This document shows, piece after piece, positions 1-6,118 of a stretch of 9,398 nucleotides of DNA (within the stretch, counting starts at the first letter, position 1; each line of letters begins with the position of its first letter). Source of the stretch: JBGTLW01 sp041743835. GTDB lineage: Bacteria > Planctomycetota > Phycisphaerae > Phycisphaerales > Phycisphaeraceae. The stretch is taken from contig JBGTLW010000029.1 of assembly GCA_041743835.1 (NCBI GenBank), positions 1 to 9,398 on the forward strand, given 5' to 3'. The notes under the pieces were generated by a model. It had not been told where the DNA came from, made no database searches, and saw only the letters and a program-made list of their open reading frames with translations. A program made the translations under genes and the position numbers.

Positions 1-510
1 GCGCCAGTCGCCCTGGAGTTGCCATTGCGTGAGGTTGGCGAGGTCCAGCCCCGCGACCTGCCCCGGCCGCGGCTGGTTGTGCGGCTGTGACAGCGGCACC
101 GACCCGTTCACGGGCACGACGCGGCGCTCGCCCACAGGCACCCGCCGCAGGTCGATGCTGAAGTCCGACTGCGTGCCATCCGCATCGGTCAACACCAGCC
201 GCAGCCGGCGCAACTCGCTATTGGGGTGCAGTGTGAGCAGCACCGAGGGCGTGTCGTTGGCCCGGGCGCTTAGGTCGAATGTGCCGTTGAATCCCAGCCC
301 ACCCTTGGCGTTCGGAGCCGTGACGCGGTGTCGGCCGTGCTCCGTGGTCACCGCCTTCTCCCAGGAGCCATACTTGAAGCCCGGCTTCGCGTGGTCCAGC
401 AATGTGGGCGGAGGTTTCTCACCATCCACAACGCGGCTGGTGTCCTTCGCACCGCTGGATAGCGCGACGCACGCAAGCAGTGCCAGCAGGATGAAGTGAT
501 GTGTTCTCAT
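1..510 (-). CDS. Secreted beta-rich protein, N-terminal part (runs off left edge)
   Basis: An open frame of 170 codons starts at the ATG at 510-508 and is still open at base 1, so the C-terminus is missing. The first residues (MRTHHFILLALLACVALSSGA) form a signal peptide. Cleavage after Ala21 (signal peptidase I) is most likely. A lipobox-like LLAC ends at Cys14, but the hydrophobic stretch before it is short. The mature part alternates hydrophobic strands and short turns (for example the stretch around LRLVLTDADGT near residues 105-115, and GLDLANLTQWQL near residues 154-165). This resembles the beta-sandwich domains that accompany agarases and other glycoside hydrolases in marine bacteria, but that is inference; no catalytic residue is visible in this fragment. 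No clear Shine-Dalgarno precedes the start. It is the third gene of the leftward series and lies 110 bp beyond the preceding gene, after a hairpin and a G10 tract, so it may have its own promoter. The reading frame and signal peptide are well supported; the family is uncertain. Confidence 0.72.
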   Translation of the reverse strand, partial: MRTHHFILLALLACVALSSGAKDTSRVVDGEKPPPTLLDHAKPGFKYGSWEKAVTTEHGRHRVTAPNAKGGLGFNGTFDLSARANDTPSVLLTLHPNSELRRLRLVLTDADGTQSDFSIDLRRVPVGERRVVPVNGSVPLSQPHNQPRPGQVAGLDLANLTQWQLQGDWR

Positions 511-572
511 CTCAAGTCGCGTCGGGGTGGGTCGCGGGTGCGGGCGCGCGTTGCCAGCGTACCGCGCGGGGT

Positions 573-582
573 GGGGGGGGGG
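573..582. repeat. Homopolymer tract of ten G (C10 on the minus strand)
   Basis: Ten consecutive G lie in the 110-bp gap between the H-X9-DG gene and the secreted-protein gene, 63 bp upstream of the latter's ATG. GGGG at 568-571 precedes it, separated by one T. Tracts of this length are prone to slippage and to sequencing error. If a promoter lies here, length changes could alter its spacing, but no promoter boxes are evident. Confidence 0.9.
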
Positions 583-587
583 TGCTT

Positions 588-608
588 GGGAACGGTGAGC
601 GGGTTCCC
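588..608 (-). terminator. Hairpin after the H-X9-DG gene, weak terminator candidate
   Basis: GGGAAC at 588-593 and GTTCCC at 603-608 form a perfect 6-bp stem with a 9-base loop, starting 13 bases beyond the stop codon of the upstream gene. On the minus strand it is followed by a C-rich run and not a U tract, so it does not meet the usual criteria of an intrinsic terminator. It may only slow transcription or protect an mRNA end. Confidence 0.25.
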
Positions 609-620
609 GGCCGCGGATGG

Positions 621-1430
621 TTAGAAGGTGATGTCTTCGTACCCCGCGTGCGTTCCGCCGCCGGTCCGCACCCACCCTCGGACAAAGCCCCGGTCTTTGA
701 GGGTTGGGCCTTGGTGGCGCTCGACGTGGCCATCCCAATGGACCATGTTGCCCGCCTGGCCGTGGCGCAGGCCCGCGCCGCCGAAGGCATTGGGTGTGCG
801 ATTGAGGGAGTACCACTGCCCGAGATTCGCGCCGCCGTTGGCGTGGCCGAAGCTGTCGCCGTGGCTCACCCAATGTGTGGGCTTGGCGATGGCTTCGAGG
901 ATGCGGTACTCGTACCACTCGGTCGCGGCCGGGTTGGCGTCCTGGTAGCGCTGCATCCGTTTCTTGGGGTAGGCGCCGTATGGGTTGTTGGCTGCGATCG
1001 GCCCCGTACCCACCTGCGGGACGCCGTTGACATCGGTCCCGGTGAACCCGGTGTGCGTGTCGGTCTGGCTGCCATACACGCGGTTGGCCGCCCAACTCGC
1101 GGGCAACTCAGACGGGCACAGGGCCGCGTTGGATCGATCGGTCCAGTAGCCGCCCGGCGAGATCACTTCGTCCCAGCCCCGGCTGGCGGTGTAGTGGAAC
1201 GCCCACTGGCGGTGGTCCGCAGCATAGGTGTTGATTGCGATGCCGACCTGCCGCAGGTTCGACCCGCAGGCTGTGGCCCGCGCCGCCTCCCGCGCGGATT
1301 GGAGGGCAGGCAGAAGGACGGCGATCAGTAACGCGATGATGCTGATGACGACCAGGAGTTCGATGAGGGTAAAGGCCGAGGGAAAGCAATCCCTCGGCTT
1401 TGTGTGGCGTGAATGATCGTGGCTCGCCAT
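621..1430 (-). CDS. Prepilin-type H-X9-DG domain protein (DUF1559-like pseudopilin)
   Basis: The 269-residue product has a class III (type IV prepilin-like) signal. A short basic leader is followed by FPSA, then FTLIELLVV from residue 20, with Glu24 at position +5 of the predicted mature protein, and a hydrophobic helix to about residue 42. The residue before the cleavage site is Ala19 where Gly is usual. The C-terminal part contains H223-x9-D233-G234, the hallmark of the large planctomycete family of secreted pseudopilin-like proteins. A prepilin peptidase would process it, and it would be anchored or assembled at the cell envelope. Its individual role is unknown in general for this family. 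It lies 63 bp downstream of the PEP-CTERM gene on the same strand with no terminator visible between them, so the two are probably cotranscribed. The start at 1430 has only a weak GAGG upstream, but it gives the normal leader length for the family. Confidence 0.88.
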   Translation of the reverse strand: MASHDHSRHTKPRDCFPSAFTLIELLVVISIIALLIAVLLPALQSAREAARATACGSNLRQVGIAINTYAADHRQWAFHYTASRGWDEVISPGGYWTDRSNAALCPSELPASWAANRVYGSQTDTHTGFTGTDVNGVPQVGTGPIAANNPYGAYPKKRMQRYQDANPAATEWYEYRILEAIAKPTHWVSHGDSFGHANGGANLGQWYSLNRTPNAFGGAGLRHGQAGNMVHWDGHVERHQGPTLKDRGFVRGWVRTGGGTHAGYEDITF

Positions 1431-1493
1431 GTTGCCTCGCGTGTCGATGGAGCAGATGCGTGCGGGATGCTTACGGAGGGCGGTTCCAACGTT

Positions 1494-2153
1494 TTAGCGA
1501 CGACGGCGACCGAGGATGCACAGCCCGCCCAGTGCCATGAGCGCGAGGCTGGCGGGCTCGGGGACCTGCGTGAGCGTTACGCTGGTGATATCGAAGAATG
1601 TGCCGCCGCCGCTGGTCAGCGCGGTGGTTGCGATCTGGAACCCGACGTGGGCGTAGTTGGTGTCAACGTGCGACCATTCCAGCGTGATGGTGCCGGTGCC
1701 CGACACGGTGGGCGTGCTCTGCGCGAGGATCACCCAGTTGCTCCCGGGAGTTATTGAGTCAGTCCGCATGCGTGCCGTGCCCCCGCCACCGAACGTGGTC
1801 TCCGCTCCGTAGATCGCGATGGCCAGCGTGATTGATTCGAAGTCCGTGTTGTAGGTGATGTCGAGTTTGAGGTCGTCGGTCACCCCGCCGGTCGGCGTGA
1901 GGCCGTAGGTCAAACCGGTGTATCCACTGGGTGACGCGGCCGAGCGTCGCACGGCATCGGTCGGGTCATTCCATGAGTACCGGCTTGTGCTGCTGGCATA
2001 CCACGTGTTCACGTTAACCACCGTGGTGTTTGAGACTAGGCCCGGATCGGTATCGAAATCCTCACTGAGCAGCACGGTGGACGCCGAGGCGGGGATAGTC
2101 AGCAGCGCAACGGCTACGAGGGCGGCGAGTGTGGTCGTGTGATTCAATCGCAT
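1494..2153 (-). CDS. PEP-CTERM sorting domain protein, secreted
   Basis: The 219-residue product begins with a Sec signal peptide (MRLNHTTTLAALVAVALLTI, likely cut after Ala24). It ends with a textbook PEP-CTERM signal: VPEP at residues 197-200, a hydrophobic segment at about 201-214, and RRRR at 216-219. Such proteins are sorted by an exosortase and are often linked to extracellular matrix or surface polysaccharide. The body (about residues 27-195) is Thr/Ser/Gly-rich and beta-stranded, from LLSEDFDT to FFDITSVTLT, resembling the jelly-roll modules common in this class; no enzyme motif is seen. I chose the ATG at 2153 because GGGAGG lies 7 bases upstream and the signal peptide starts there. 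An in-frame ATG at 2225 would add 24 residues without signal-peptide character. It is the first gene after the leftward promoter with the LacI-type operator, so repression by the neighbouring regulator is likely. Confidence 0.9.
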   Translation of the reverse strand: MRLNHTTTLAALVAVALLTIPASASTVLLSEDFDTDPGLVSNTTVVNVNTWYASSTSRYSWNDPTDAVRRSAASPSGYTGLTYGLTPTGGVTDDLKLDITYNTDFESITLAIAIYGAETTFGGGGTARMRTDSITPGSNWVILAQSTPTVSGTGTITLEWSHVDTNYAHVGFQIATTALTSGGGTFFDITSVTLTQVPEPASLALMALGGLCILGRRRR

Positions 2154-2160
2154 GTTGAGT

Positions 2161-2166
2161 CCTCCC
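2161..2166 (-). promoter_or_regulatory. Ribosome binding site of the PEP-CTERM gene
   Basis: GGGAGG on the minus strand is separated from the ATG at 2153 by 7 bases. It is the strongest Shine-Dalgarno sequence in the window and decides the start in favour of 2153 over the upstream ATG at 2225. Confidence 0.8.
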
Positions 2167-2231
2167 AAATAGGGTGATTCCGGGCACAGGTGACGCGGCC
2201 GCGACGACGGTGACATATGCGGCATGACCCA

Positions 2232-2260
2232 AGCATAATCAACCCAATCGCCCGAGTCAA
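2232..2260 (-). promoter_or_regulatory. Sigma70-like promoter of the leftward genes
   Basis: On the minus strand TTGACT (2260-2255) and TATGCT (2237-2232) are separated by exactly 17 bases. Transcription would start near 2225, giving a leader of about 70 bases before the PEP-CTERM ATG. The -35 box shares one base with the LacI-type operator just upstream, so a bound repressor would hinder RNA polymerase. Box matches are 5/6 and 4/6; this is seen in the sequence, but activity is inferred. Confidence 0.65.
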
Positions 2261-2275
2261 GCGAAACGGTTCGCT
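2260..2275. promoter_or_regulatory. LacI-family operator (site 1)
   Basis: AGCGAAACGGTTCGCT is an inverted repeat with perfect 6-base arms (AGCGAA/TTCGCT) around a centre with CG in the middle. This is the usual architecture of LacI/PurR-type operators. It abuts the -35 box of the leftward promoter and lies about 165 bp upstream of a LacI-type regulator gene, its probable ligand protein. Confidence 0.65.
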
Positions 2276-2347
2276 AATTTGAGATTTTTTGCCACCGGCC
2301 AGAAATAGCGTCAATACGTGCCGATACACGCAAATATGTCGCGGGTG

Positions 2348-2376
2348 TTGCCAGGGTCGGGTCCGCGCGGTATTCT
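2348..2376 (+). promoter_or_regulatory. Sigma70-like promoter of the regulator gene
   Basis: TTGCCA (2348-2353) and TATTCT (2371-2376) are separated by 17 bases. The start of transcription is expected near 2383, about 55 bases before the regulator's ATG. The operator-like site 2 covers that position. Matches to consensus are 5/6 and 4/6. Confidence 0.6.
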
Positions 2377-2381
2377 CATTT

Positions 2382-2397
2382 AGCGAAATATTTCTCT
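2382..2397. promoter_or_regulatory. Operator-like inverted repeat (site 2), probable autoregulation
   Basis: AGCGAAATATTTCTCT has the same left half as site 1 (AGCGAAA) and is a palindrome apart from one mismatched pair (C against T). Its centre is AT and not CG, so affinity is probably lower. It sits on the predicted +1 of the regulator's own promoter, where binding would block initiation. The centres of the two sites are 122 bp apart, which would allow looping by a tetrameric repressor; looping is speculation. Confidence 0.5.
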
Positions 2398-2438
2398 GCC
2401 CCATTCGCTGCCGCCGCCCCAACCCCGGAACCCCGCGT

Positions 2439-3548
2439 ATGGCCACCCTCACCCAAGTCGCCCACAAAGCCGGGGTTAGCGTGTCCACCGCCAGCGTGGT
2501 GCTAAACCCCGGCAGCAAGTCCAAGTTCGTCAGCGATGACCGGGCCGCGAAGGTCCGTGATGCCGCCCGCGAGCTCGGCTACGTCGTCAACTACCACGCG
2601 CGGTCGCTGAACCTGGGGTTGAGTCGGACCATCGGCCTGCCGCTGCAGATCGGCGGACACGTCTGGCACGAACGCTCGCGCCTCGGCAATGCCTACTTCA
2701 CCAACCTCGTCGGTGCGGCCGAGCTCACCCTCACCGAGCGCGGCTTCGCCACCACTGTCATCGGACCCCGCAACCACGAGGACTCGGTACTCGACCGAGC
2801 CCAGCGGGCCATCAGCCAACGACGGATCGACGGACTCATCATCCCCGGCGTACTCCCCGCGGTGGTCGGACACCCGCTGCTCTCGCGGTTCACCGGCACA
2901 CCCGTGGTCGCCATCGAATACCGCGAGCCGACCGACGTGCCGGTCATCGACTGGGACGAGGCGGCGGGTCTGCGGCTGATCATCGACCACCTGCTTACGC
3001 TGGGCCACCGACGGATCCTCTGGCTCGGCCGCGAAAACGCGAGCAACCCCGCGACGGTCGGCCACCGCGAAGCGCTTTTCCTCAAAGCCTGCGCGGCCGG
3101 GGGGGTCGTGCCTACCACATTGACTTACAACCGGCGGCAAGACACCCCGTCAGATGCGCGACGCATCTCGCCAACCGAGCTCGAGTCCGACCGAGCGGCA
3201 GAAGTGCTGGCCCGAGAGCTTGCACAGCACGCCGCCCCCCGGTTCACCGCCATCGTCGCGTTCAATGATGCGGCAGCCATCGGGGCCTGCCGTGCGTGTC
3301 AGCGCGCGGGCCTGAGCGTCCCCAGCGATGTCTCGGTCGTCGGCATCGACGACCAGCACGCCCCGATGATGGTCCCCAAACTCACCTCGCTGGACCACAT
3401 GCTCCATGAGATGGGCCATCGCGCCGCGCAGGTCCTGCTCGACATGGTGGTCGAGCGTGAAGAGCCCGAACGGTTCCGCGGCTTCCGAGAGTTGATTTCG
3501 CCCGTGCTTGTCGCCCGCGAGAGCACCGGACCGGCCAAAACCCCGTGA
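2439..3548 (+). CDS. LacI/GalR-family transcriptional regulator
   Basis: This 369-residue protein has a LacI-type N-terminal helix-turn-helix (about residues 4-25, LTQVAHKAGVSVSTASVVLN) and a hinge helix (NYHARSLNLGLSRTIGL, residues 51-67) that keeps the ARSL motif whose Leu enters the minor groove in LacI/PurR. A periplasmic-binding-protein-like effector domain follows, with typical landmarks: IDGLIIPG (130-137), DHLLTLGHRRILWLG (183-197), AIVAFNDAAAIG (271-282) and VPSDVSVVGIDD (294-305). Such proteins bind a sugar or derivative and release or bind an operator; the ligand is not evident. A longer frame begins at 2289, but the ATG at 2439 gives the canonical LacI N-terminus and lies downstream of the predicted promoter. 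The stop codon overlaps the GTG start of the sulfatase gene (GTGA), so the two are translationally coupled. The two operator-like repeats just upstream suggest that it represses itself and the divergent genes. Confidence 0.93.
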   Translation: MATLTQVAHKAGVSVSTASVVLNPGSKSKFVSDDRAAKVRDAARELGYVVNYHARSLNLGLSRTIGLPLQIGGHVWHERSRLGNAYFTNLVGAAELTLTERGFATTVIGPRNHEDSVLDRAQRAISQRRIDGLIIPGVLPAVVGHPLLSRFTGTPVVAIEYREPTDVPVIDWDEAAGLRLIIDHLLTLGHRRILWLGRENASNPATVGHREALFLKACAAGGVVPTTLTYNRRQDTPSDARRISPTELESDRAAEVLARELAQHAAPRFTAIVAFNDAAAIGACRACQRAGLSVPSDVSVVGIDDQHAPMMVPKLTSLDHMLHEMGHRAAQVLLDMVVEREEPERFRGFRELISPVLVARESTGPAKTP

Positions 3549-5026
3549 CTCAGCAACGCACACCCCCGCTCAATGTCCTGTGGATCACCTGCGATGAGAT
3601 GCGCGCGTCGGCGGTCAGCGCCTACGGCAACCGCTTCACCTCGATGCCCGCCGCCGAAAGGATGGCGCGGGAGGGCGTGCTTTTCGAGCACGCCTACGTG
3701 CAGATGCCCAAGTGCGTGCCGTCGCGGTGCAGCATGATGACGGGGCGGTACCCGCATTGTGACGGGTTCCGCACGCTGCTGGGCCGGGCCGGGGCGGCGC
3801 CCGGGCCGCGTGGCGAGCGCAACAACATGCTCGCGTTGGACGAGGGGACGCCCAACCTCATTCCTCTGATACGGGCCGCGGGCTACCGCACCGCCCTGCT
3901 GGGCAAGAACCACCTGGTCGATTGGCACCTGCACCGCGAATGGTTTGATGCGACACCGGGCTGGGATTATGACAAGCCCCCGCACCTGCCCGGCCGGGTC
4001 ACGCCACGGATGCGTGAACTGGGCTTGGAATACGCGGGCATGATCGACCCGGCCTTCGACCCTGCGAGGCATCAGGACGCGGTGACCGCGGCCGAGGCCA
4101 TCGTCTTCATGCGCGACAGCCGGGACCAAGGCCGGCCGTTCTTCGCGCTGGTCGATATGGCGAAGCCGCACCCGACCTACGAGGACTTCCCGCAGACCCC
4201 CACCGCGCACCGGGCACTGGGTGATTTCCCCGTGCCTCCGGCCAAGCCCATCGATCAGGCGCCTAGCGTTGAACGGCTGCTGCGCACCAGCATGGGGTAC
4301 GAATCGCTGGATGACGATGAGCGGCGGGCGCTGGTCCGCAGCTACCACAGCATGTGTGAGTTTGCGGACCAGCAGGTGGAACGCGTGCTCGCGGCGCTCG
4401 ATGAGCTTGGGTTACGCGAGCAGACGCTTGTGATCTATGGCTCTGACCACGGCGACTTCGCGGGCAACCACAACTGCTACGAGAAGTGGGACACGATCTT
4501 CTACGACTGCCTGGTGCGGGTTCCGCTGCTTATCCGTCTGCCGGGCGTGGCGCGGGCGGGTGTCGCGTGCCCTGCGATGGTCGAGCTGATCGATCTAGCG
4601 CCCACGGTGCTGGAACTGCTCGGCCAACCCGTGCCCCGCTGGATGCACGGCCGAAGCCTCGCGCCGCTGCTGCGTGGGCAGACCGTGGACCACCGCGATG
4701 CGGTGTTCTGCCAAGGCGGGGTCGAAGCATCGCTGACGCGCAGGCCCTGGCGTCCCGAGGTGCCCAGCAACAAGCAGCGTGTGCTGCTCGAACACCCCGA
4801 GTCGATGGTCCGCGCCCGGATGGTGCGTGACTCTCGGTACAAGTTCATCTACCGGCTGGTGGGTGATTGCGAGCTGTATGACACGCTGGCCGACCCCGAT
4901 GAGCTAAGCAACCTCATCGCCGACCCCACGCAACGCGAACGCATCAGCCACATGAAGGATCGGCTGCTGCGTTTCATGGTCGAGTTTGAAACCGATCTGC
5001 CCGAAGTTGAAAACCTGATTGCCTGA
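3545..5026 (+). CDS. S1-family (arylsulfatase-type) sulfatase, apparently cytoplasmic
   Basis: The 493-residue protein carries the sulfatase signature CVPSRCSMMTGR from Cys57. In this CxPSR context Cys57 would be converted to formylglycine, the catalytic nucleophile. Other active-site landmarks are present: Asp17-Glu18 (metal-site position, often Asp-Asp in the family), GKNH at 120-123, KPHP at 207-210, Asp301-His302 in GSDHGDFAGNH, and Lys314. The C-terminal part (RDSRYKFIYR to LYDTLADPDELSNL) is the typical small domain. It hydrolyses a sulfate ester; the substrate is unknown. There is no signal peptide or membrane segment: the first beta strand begins at residue 9, so the start cannot be moved far. 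This suggests action inside the cell on an imported sulfated sugar or other small ester, unlike most sulfatases of polysaccharide-degradation loci. The GTG start at 3545 overlaps the regulator's TGA, indicating translational coupling. No formylglycine-generating enzyme is encoded in this window. Confidence 0.92.
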   Translation: MTQQRTPPLNVLWITCDEMRASAVSAYGNRFTSMPAAERMAREGVLFEHAYVQMPKCVPSRCSMMTGRYPHCDGFRTLLGRAGAAPGPRGERNNMLALDEGTPNLIPLIRAAGYRTALLGKNHLVDWHLHREWFDATPGWDYDKPPHLPGRVTPRMRELGLEYAGMIDPAFDPARHQDAVTAAEAIVFMRDSRDQGRPFFALVDMAKPHPTYEDFPQTPTAHRALGDFPVPPAKPIDQAPSVERLLRTSMGYESLDDDERRALVRSYHSMCEFADQQVERVLAALDELGLREQTLVIYGSDHGDFAGNHNCYEKWDTIFYDCLVRVPLLIRLPGVARAGVACPAMVELIDLAPTVLELLGQPVPRWMHGRSLAPLLRGQTVDHRDAVFCQGGVEASLTRRPWRPEVPSNKQRVLLEHPESMVRARMVRDSRYKFIYRLVGDCELYDTLADPDELSNLIADPTQRERISHMKDRLLRFMVEFETDLPEVENLIA

Positions 5027-5065
5027 ACTCCTGCAAGGCCTGTCCGCGCCAGAGCAAAGTCAGAC

Positions 5066-5070
5066 AGAGG
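5066..5070 (+). promoter_or_regulatory. Ribosome binding site of the dehydrogenase gene
   Basis: AGAGG lies 4 bases before the ATG at 5075 and 10 bases before the in-frame ATG at 5081. Neither spacing is ideal, so the start is uncertain by two codons. Confidence 0.5.
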
Positions 5071-5074
5071 CACG

Positions 5075-6097
5075 ATGAACATGACTGCGCCAATGACATC
5101 GCGTGCTCTGCTGGTGACGGCTGTGGACAGGGTTGGGCTGACAGGTTTCGATGTGCCGCAGCCGGCGCCGGGGCAGTTGCTGGTTCGTGCGGCTTACACG
5201 GGCATCAGCCCCGGCACGGAGCTGCGTGGCATGGCGGGGAAACAGGTCGGCGGCAAGGCCTTCCCCTTCGTCCCCGGCTATCAATGCGCGGGCCGGGTCG
5301 TGGCGGCGGGTGAGGGCGTCACGATGATGCCGGGCACGGCGGTGTTCTGCACCGGCAGCACCCACACCGGGCCACACAACCGGCAGTGGGGAGGGCACGT
5401 CGAGCTGGCGCTGGTCGCCGCCGAGCGCGCGGTGGTGCTAGGCGGTGCGGTCGATCTGGTGGAGGCTTCGATCCTCAAGCTCGCGGCGATCGCGTTGCGC
5501 GGGCTACGGCTTGCAGACCCCAAGCCCGGCCAGTGTGTGGCGGTCGTCGGGCTGGGCGCGTTGGGGCAGATATGCGCCCGGCTGTATCAGGCGATGGGCT
5601 GCCGTGTGGTTGGCATGGACCTCAATCCAGCACGCGTGGCGCTGGCCAGCCGGGCGGGGGCGACATCCTTGGTGGTGCAAGGCTCGCTCGGCGAGACGCT
5701 CCGCGGCGAGATGCCCGAGGGCGCGGATATCGTCGTGGATGTCACCGGCTCACCTCGTGTGCTGGAGCAGTCGGTCGCGCTGGTCCGCGATTTGCCATGG
5801 GCCGACGACCGCGGGGCTGGGGGCAAGCTGGTGATCCAAGGCAGTTACGCCAGTGCCCCCGTCTTTGATTTTGCGACGGCTTTTAGCAGGGAGGCGACGA
5901 TCCTCGTGCCGCGCGACCACCGCTGGGTTGACTTGGCCGATGCCGCGCAGATGTTAGCTGCGGGCAAGCTCGGCCTGCGTGACATCGTGACCGCTGTCCG
6001 CTCGCCCCGCGATGCGCAGGAGGTTTACGACCAGCTCCGTGATCCCCAGAGTGATGCCCTGACGTTTTGCTTTGACTGGTCGGGCCCGGAGGCGTGA
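5075..6097 (+). CDS. Zinc-free medium-chain dehydrogenase, BchC-like
   Basis: This 340-residue protein has the two-domain layout of the medium-chain dehydrogenase/reductase superfamily. The GroES-like N-terminal part contains YTGISPGTELR (41-51) and FVPGYQCAGRV (65-75). The Rossmann fold starts at VAVVGLGALG (155-164, GxGxxG), with Asp182 at the end of the second strand, which favours NAD over NADP. The usual catalytic zinc ligands are absent: the Cys of the GICGTD-type motif is replaced within GISPGTE, and the His-Glu of PGHE is replaced by Tyr69-Gln70. The GISPGTE and PGY features match the group that includes bacteriochlorophyllide dehydrogenase BchC and related sugar or polyol oxidoreductases; photosynthesis genes are not present here, so bchC itself is unlikely. 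It lies 48 bp after the sulfatase gene on the same strand with no terminator between. I infer that it acts on the alcohol or sugar released by the sulfatase or on a downstream intermediate. Fold and family are well supported; substrate is not. Confidence 0.85.
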   Translation: MNMTAPMTSRALLVTAVDRVGLTGFDVPQPAPGQLLVRAAYTGISPGTELRGMAGKQVGGKAFPFVPGYQCAGRVVAAGEGVTMMPGTAVFCTGSTHTGPHNRQWGGHVELALVAAERAVVLGGAVDLVEASILKLAAIALRGLRLADPKPGQCVAVVGLGALGQICARLYQAMGCRVVGMDLNPARVALASRAGATSLVVQGSLGETLRGEMPEGADIVVDVTGSPRVLEQSVALVRDLPWADDRGAGGKLVIQGSYASAPVFDFATAFSREATILVPRDHRWVDLADAAQMLAAGKLGLRDIVTAVRSPRDAQEVYDQLRDPQSDALTFCFDWSGPEA

Positions 6098-6118
6098 GCG
6101 ATTGCGGGGGTTTCGGTT

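Noticed and set aside
501..1331. Open frame of 276 codons on the plus strand
   Set aside because: It is antisense to the H-X9-DG pseudopilin gene, whose prepilin signal and H-X9-DG motif are unmistakable.
2289..2438. N-terminal extension of 50 residues on the LacI-type regulator
   Set aside because: It would precede the canonical helix-turn-helix, lacks domain character and would start upstream of the predicted promoter and operator.
3299..4348. Open frame of 349 codons on the minus strand
   Set aside because: It lies antisense to the regulator and the sulfatase, both of which have clear conserved motifs; long antisense frames are expected at this GC content.
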